Position numbers and translations under genes: made by a program. A DNA stretch of 8,568 nucleotides from Cyanobacteria bacterium Co-bin13 (GTDB taxonomy: Bacteria; Cyanobacteriota; Cyanobacteriia; Phormidesmidales; Phormidesmidaceae). Positions 6,160 to 8,568 of this stretch are shown here, one piece after another. The stretch covers positions 1 through 8,568 of the forward strand of contig JACVRP010000139.1 in assembly GCA_014534385.1 (NCBI GenBank), read 5' to 3'. The notes beneath the pieces were generated by a model, which made no database searches, was not told where the DNA came from, and saw only the letters and a list, made by a program, of their open reading frames with translations. How positions within the stretch are numbered: the stretch's first letter is position 1; each line of letters starts with the position of its first letter.

Positions 6160-6840
6160 GTGAACGCCGCTCGCTTAAAATCCCTGATTGCTTTGTTTGA
6201 AGAGAATTCAAACGCTGTGAATGCTGCCCCTATGCGGCGGTACATGCGAGATCAGTTTGATTTTTTGGGTATCAAAACTCCCCAGCGCCGCGCCCTGCTT
6301 AAGGACTTTTTAGCCAGGTATGGCCCGCCTGAACTAGCTGAGTTAGAAGACTGGGTACTGCCCCTATGGGCTTTACCTCAGCGGGAGTATCAGTACGCTG
6401 CTCTGGATTTGCTCGAGCGGCTGATTAGGCGACTGCCTGCCGAGAAGTTGCCGCTTCTAGAGCACCTAATTGTGACCAAGTCCTGGTGGGATACGGTAGA
6501 CATGGTTGCCTCTCACCTAGTTGGCAATCTATTGGCTCGCCATCCTGAAATTCGAGATCCTGTGGTTGAACGTTGGCGAGTTTCAGAGAATTTTTGGCTG
6601 CGGCGTACGACGCTCCTATTTCAGCTGCACTATAAAAACAGAACCGATAGGCAACTCCTGTTTGCGCTGATCCAGAGCAATTTAGAGTCTAGAGAATTTT
6701 TCATTCAAAAAGCCATCGGCTGGGCCTTGCGGGAGTATTCCAAGCACGAACCCGAAGCCGTCTTAACCTTTGTTGAGCAGACGCCCCTGCCCGCGCTCAG
6801 CCAACGCGAGGCCTTAAAGTGGCTAAAGTCACATTCCTGA
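6160..6840 (+). CDS. AlkD-family DNA alkylation repair glycosylase
   Basis: A 226-residue all-helical (HEAT-like) protein of the AlkC/AlkD family, which excises N3- and N7-alkylated bases from DNA. The residues important in Bacillus cereus AlkD appear at a constant +1 offset: W110 and D114 in KSWWDTVD, R149 in WLRRTTLLFQ, and W188 in FFIQKAIGWALREY. Function is therefore probably retained. Length is normal for the family. The start is GTG, with AGTAGGT upstream. It follows the small hypothetical gene by 17 bases. By eye, its codons are more AT-rich at third positions than those of the phosphoesterase and futA. No alkylation-response operator is visible. Annotated as a family member rather than as the ortholog of a named gene. 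Confidence 0.92.
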   Translation: MNAARLKSLIALFEENSNAVNAAPMRRYMRDQFDFLGIKTPQRRALLKDFLARYGPPELAELEDWVLPLWALPQREYQYAALDLLERLIRRLPAEKLPLLEHLIVTKSWWDTVDMVASHLVGNLLARHPEIRDPVVERWRVSENFWLRRTTLLFQLHYKNRTDRQLLFALIQSNLESREFFIQKAIGWALREYSKHEPEAVLTFVEQTPLPALSQREALKWLKSHS

Positions 6841-6871
6841 ACTGGCAGCTGTAGACCTTGATTCCTTGAGG

Positions 6872-6888
6872 GCGGGGCTTTCTCCCGC
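6872..6888 (+). terminator. Possible weak terminator after the alkD-like gene
   Basis: GCGGG (6872-6876) and CCCGC (6884-6888) can form a short GC stem with a 7-base loop, about 30 bases after the stop. There is no U-run after it, so termination here is doubtful. Confidence 0.3.
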
Positions 6889-6938
6889 TAACTGAGGGCC
6901 TTGGCTTTCGGCTATCGCCAATTCGTCCTAATAAAGGC

Positions 6939-6966
6939 TTGACAGCGGCTTGGTAAAACGTATTAC
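6939..6966 (+). promoter_or_regulatory. Sigma70-type promoter of futA
   Basis: A perfect -35 box TTGACA (6939-6944) is followed after 16 bases by TATTAC (6961-6966), a fair -10 box. The transcript would start at about 6972-6975, immediately upstream of the Fur-like operator and roughly 100 bases before the futA ATG. Confidence 0.65.
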
Positions 6967-6981
6967 ACTCGGAAGAGCTAA

Positions 6982-7029
6982 TTGAAAACTATTTTCATTA
7001 AACGAAATTAGTTGAGAACGGTTGAAAAC
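6982..7029 (+). promoter_or_regulatory. Fur-like operator with phased half-sites
   Basis: TGAAAAC-T-ATTTTCA (6983-6997) has the 7-1-7 layout of a Fur box and differs from TGATAATnATTATCA at only a few positions. The half-site TTGARAAC occurs three times in the same orientation, at 6982, 7012 and 7022, that is 30 and 10 bases apart, all on one helical face. It overlaps the expected transcript start, where a repressor would block initiation. Fur control of iron uptake genes is well established in cyanobacteria; binding here is inferred. Confidence 0.65.
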
Positions 7030-7062
7030 AGGTGTGTTCGCCTGTTTTTGCTTGAACAGGAG
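7025..7062 (+). promoter_or_regulatory. futA leader with two competing hairpins
   Basis: AAAACAGG (7025-7032) pairs perfectly with CCTGTTTT (7041-7048). The same CCTGTT (7041-7046) can instead pair with AACAGG (7055-7060), which is part of the CAGGAG ribosome-binding sequence of futA. The first fold leaves the ribosome-binding site free; the second hides it. This is seen in the sequence; any regulatory use is inference. Confidence 0.4.
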
Positions 7063-7075
7063 TCGAATTTAGAAT

Positions 7076-8158
7076 ATGTGGAATCGACGTAACTTTTTAG
7101 CCCTAGCTGCCAGCACCGCCGTTGTTATTACAGCCGCCTGTGGCTCCTCTCAGCCGGGAGCAGATTCTGGAGCCTCTGAGGAAGCTAACGCGACGGGCGG
7201 TAGCCAGGGTGAGGTCAACGTTTACTCTTCGCGCCATTACGACAGCGACGATGCTATCTACCAACGCTTCACTGAGGAGACGGGCATCGAAGTCAACCTG
7301 ATTGAGGGAGATGCTGATGAGCTGACCGAGCGGATTAAAAATGAGGGGGCCAACAGCCCTGCCGATGTATTAATTACGGTAGATGCTGGTCGGCTGTGGC
7401 GGGCAGAGCAGGACGGGCTGTTTCAGCCGATTGAATCGACAGCGCTCACCCAGGCAATTCCCGAAAACCTGCGGCACCCTGAGGGCCTTTGGTTTGGGCT
7501 GACTCAGCGGGCGCGGGTGCTGGTCTATAACCAGGAGACGGTCGATCCCTCGGAGCTGTCTACCTACGAAGCTCTGGCAGAGCCTCAGTGGCAGGGGCGA
7601 GTCTGTGTTCGCAGCTCGGGCAACATCTACAACCAATCCCTGCTGGGCTCCATGATCGAGTCGGATGGGGCAGCCGAAACAGAAGATTGGGTTAAAGGGC
7701 TGGTCGCTAACCTGGCGCGTGAGCCAGAAGGGGGCGACATTGACCAGATTAAGGCAGTGGCGGCAGGCCAGTGCGATGTGGCAATTGTCAACCATTACTA
7801 TTGGGCCCGGCTAGCCAAGTCTAGCAAGCCCGACGAGCAGGCGGTAGCTGCGGCAACCGGGGTCTTTTTCCCCAACCAGAACGACCGGGGCACCCACGTC
7901 AACATCAGTGGAGCTGGCGTTGTGGTCAATGCGCCGAATCGGGAAAATGCGATCGCATTTCTAGAGTTTCTAGTCACGCCAGAAGCGCAGGAAATCTTTG
8001 CCAACAGCAACAACGAATATCCCGTGCTGCAGGGCGTCGAAACTGATCCGGTGGTCTCTGAGTTGGGGAACTTTAAGGTAGACGAAACCAATGTTTCTGC
8101 CTATGGCCGCAACAACTCAGAGGTGGTCAAGATTGTTGACCGGACTGGCTGGAAATAG
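7076..8158 (+). CDS. futA: Fe(III) ABC transporter substrate-binding protein FutA
   Basis: A 360-residue periplasmic iron-binding protein. The N-terminus has a twin-arginine-like motif (NRRNFLAL, R4-R5), a hydrophobic segment and a lipobox-like ITAAC with Cys22, so it may be a Tat-exported lipoprotein; the -3 residue is Thr, less usual. A Ser/Gly/Ala/Glu linker leads into the binding fold (VNVYSSRHY). The Fe(III) ligands known for Synechocystis FutA1 are all present at matching positions: H54, Y55, Y185, Y241 and Y242. The LIEGDADELTERI and GTHVNISGAGVV blocks are also typical. Length is normal for the family. Upstream are a promoter, a Fur-like box and a structured leader; ribosome-binding CAGGAG lies 13 bases before ATG. 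A futC-like gene follows after 271 bases. Expected to be induced by iron starvation. Confidence 0.95.
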   Translation: MWNRRNFLALAASTAVVITAACGSSQPGADSGASEEANATGGSQGEVNVYSSRHYDSDDAIYQRFTEETGIEVNLIEGDADELTERIKNEGANSPADVLITVDAGRLWRAEQDGLFQPIESTALTQAIPENLRHPEGLWFGLTQRARVLVYNQETVDPSELSTYEALAEPQWQGRVCVRSSGNIYNQSLLGSMIESDGAAETEDWVKGLVANLAREPEGGDIDQIKAVAAGQCDVAIVNHYYWARLAKSSKPDEQAVAAATGVFFPNQNDRGTHVNISGAGVVVNAPNRENAIAFLEFLVTPEAQEIFANSNNEYPVLQGVETDPVVSELGNFKVDETNVSAYGRNNSEVVKIVDRTGWK

Positions 8159-8169
8159 GCCACATCAGC

Positions 8170-8208
8170 GGTAGAGACGTCTCAGCTCCAGGCGCTGGCG
8201 TCTCTACC
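8170..8208 (+). terminator. Perfect 10-bp stem-loop after futA
   Basis: GGTAGAGACG (8170-8179) mirrors CGTCTCTACC (8199-8208) around a 19-base loop that can itself pair in part (CAGC/GCTG). It begins 11 bases after the futA stop. No U-run follows, so it could be a factor-assisted terminator or a 3' mRNA stabiliser. Confidence 0.6.
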
Positions 8209-8210
8209 TG

Positions 8211-8246
8211 GGAAAGATTTGCACATAACAATGGGCAAATCTTTCC
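8211..8246 (+). terminator. Perfect 12-bp stem-loop, second of a tandem pair
   Basis: GGAAAGATTTGC (8211-8222) mirrors GCAAATCTTTCC (8235-8246) exactly, with a 12-base loop. It starts two bases after the preceding hairpin ends. It lacks a U-run on either strand, so a pure intrinsic terminator is unlikely. Together the pair could limit read-through into the futC-like gene and protect the futA message. Confidence 0.55.
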
Positions 8247-8297
8247 TGCCCCAACCCCAGGATCTTTCAGATAAGGGGTGCCCTTCCAGCGGCATTG

Positions 8298-8314
8298 TTG
8301 AGTAAAATTTTCAA
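8298..8314 (+). promoter_or_regulatory. Possible Fur-like site upstream of the futC-like gene
   Basis: TTGAGTAAAATTTTCAA carries TTGA/TCAA ends. As TGAGTAA-A-ATTTTCA it matches about 10 of 14 defined positions of the 7-1-7 Fur consensus. It lies about 115 bases before the ATG at 8430 and would fit an independent iron-regulated promoter. AT-rich sequence gives such matches by chance, so support is modest. Confidence 0.4.
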
Positions 8315-8429
8315 TAAAATCCAGCTTCCGGAGTTAGGCTGTAAACAGAAGCCCCAGCTGCCTTTTTCCCGAGTTTCCTTCAACTTTCTGGGTTTTAGCT
8401 AGAGTCCCTCAATCCGTTCAAGAAAACCT

Positions 8430-8568
8430 ATGTCAGCTCCTGTTGTTCTCCGCATCGAAACCCTCACCAAGCAGTTTGCGCCCAATATCCCGCCTGCGGT
8501 AGATCAGGTGAGCCTGTCTCTGCGCCAAGGAGAGCTGCTGGGCCTGCTGGGGCCTTCTGGATGTGGTA
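8430..8568 (+). CDS. futC: FutC-like iron ABC transporter ATPase (5' part only)
   Basis: The first 46 residues of an ABC ATPase, cut by the window end. They read as an N-terminal beta strand (VLRIETLTKQF), an aromatic A-loop region, VSLSLRQGELLGLLG, and the start of the Walker A motif GPSGCG at residues 41-46. The sequence resembles FutC-type ferric transporter ATPases, and its position downstream of futA supports that; the decisive parts (ABC signature, regulatory C-terminus) are outside the window. ATG at 8430 follows AAGAAAA, a weak ribosome-binding sequence. A separate promoter with a possible Fur-like site may exist upstream. A sulfate, polyamine or other CysA/PotA-type ATPase remains possible. 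Confidence 0.75.
   Translation, partial: MSAPVVLRIETLTKQFAPNIPPAVDQVSLSLRQGELLGLLGPSGCG

Noticed and set aside
7370..7795. 141-residue antisense frame inside futA
   Set aside because: It is opposite a gene with all ligand residues conserved, with no motif or start signal of its own.

Overview
The window looks like an ordinary stretch of chromosome from a cyanobacterium, most likely a filamentous or Leptolyngbya/Nodosilinea-like one; the genus is only a guess. Three things support a cyanobacterium: five copies of the HIP1 octamer GCGATCGC (1388, 1706, 4582, 5156, 7949); several families found mainly in cyanobacteria (DUF2993/LmeA-like, a TIGR03792-like protein, a zinc-ribbon membrane protein, DUF4912 with a Rho_N-like head); and a FutA-type ferric-iron binding protein whose metal ligands match those of Synechocystis FutA1.

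Layout. 1-290: a shredded remnant of a large GH63/MGH1-like glycoside hydrolase, in which conserved blocks that should lie hundreds of residues apart sit side by side and out of frame. 330-1917 (minus strand): a run of three genes, transcribed as DUF2993 protein, then TIGR03792-like protein, then zinc-ribbon membrane protein. 1918-2282: a divergent intergenic region full of palindromes and repeated GATCCCC words. 2283-3551 (+): DUF4912 protein, closed by a clear intrinsic terminator and followed by a second repeat cluster. 3780-5333 (+): metallophosphoesterase with the purple-acid-phosphatase motif set. 5334-5884: gene-free, with a GC-rich branched palindromic element and a separate 109-nt imperfect hairpin. 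5885-6142 (+): small unrecognised protein. 6160-6840 (+): AlkD-family DNA glycosylase. 7076-8158 (+): futA, with a promoter, a Fur-like operator and a foldable leader. 8430-end (+): start of a futC-like ABC ATPase.

The best-defined functional unit is iron uptake. FutA binds Fe(III) on the periplasmic side and the FutC-like ATPase would power the transporter; both genes have Fur-like sites upstream, and two strong hairpins lie between them. The permease (FutB) is not in the window. The three minus-strand genes may be co-transcribed, but no shared function is apparent.

I saw no CRISPR array, tRNA, rRNA, complete insertion sequence, prophage or recognisable defence system. The observations most worth following up are non-coding: the GH63 fossil, two mobile-looking structured intergenic elements, the GATCCCC palindrome cluster, and the helically phased half-sites and competing leader hairpins of futA. 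All structures and motif matches were found by eye; none was computed.
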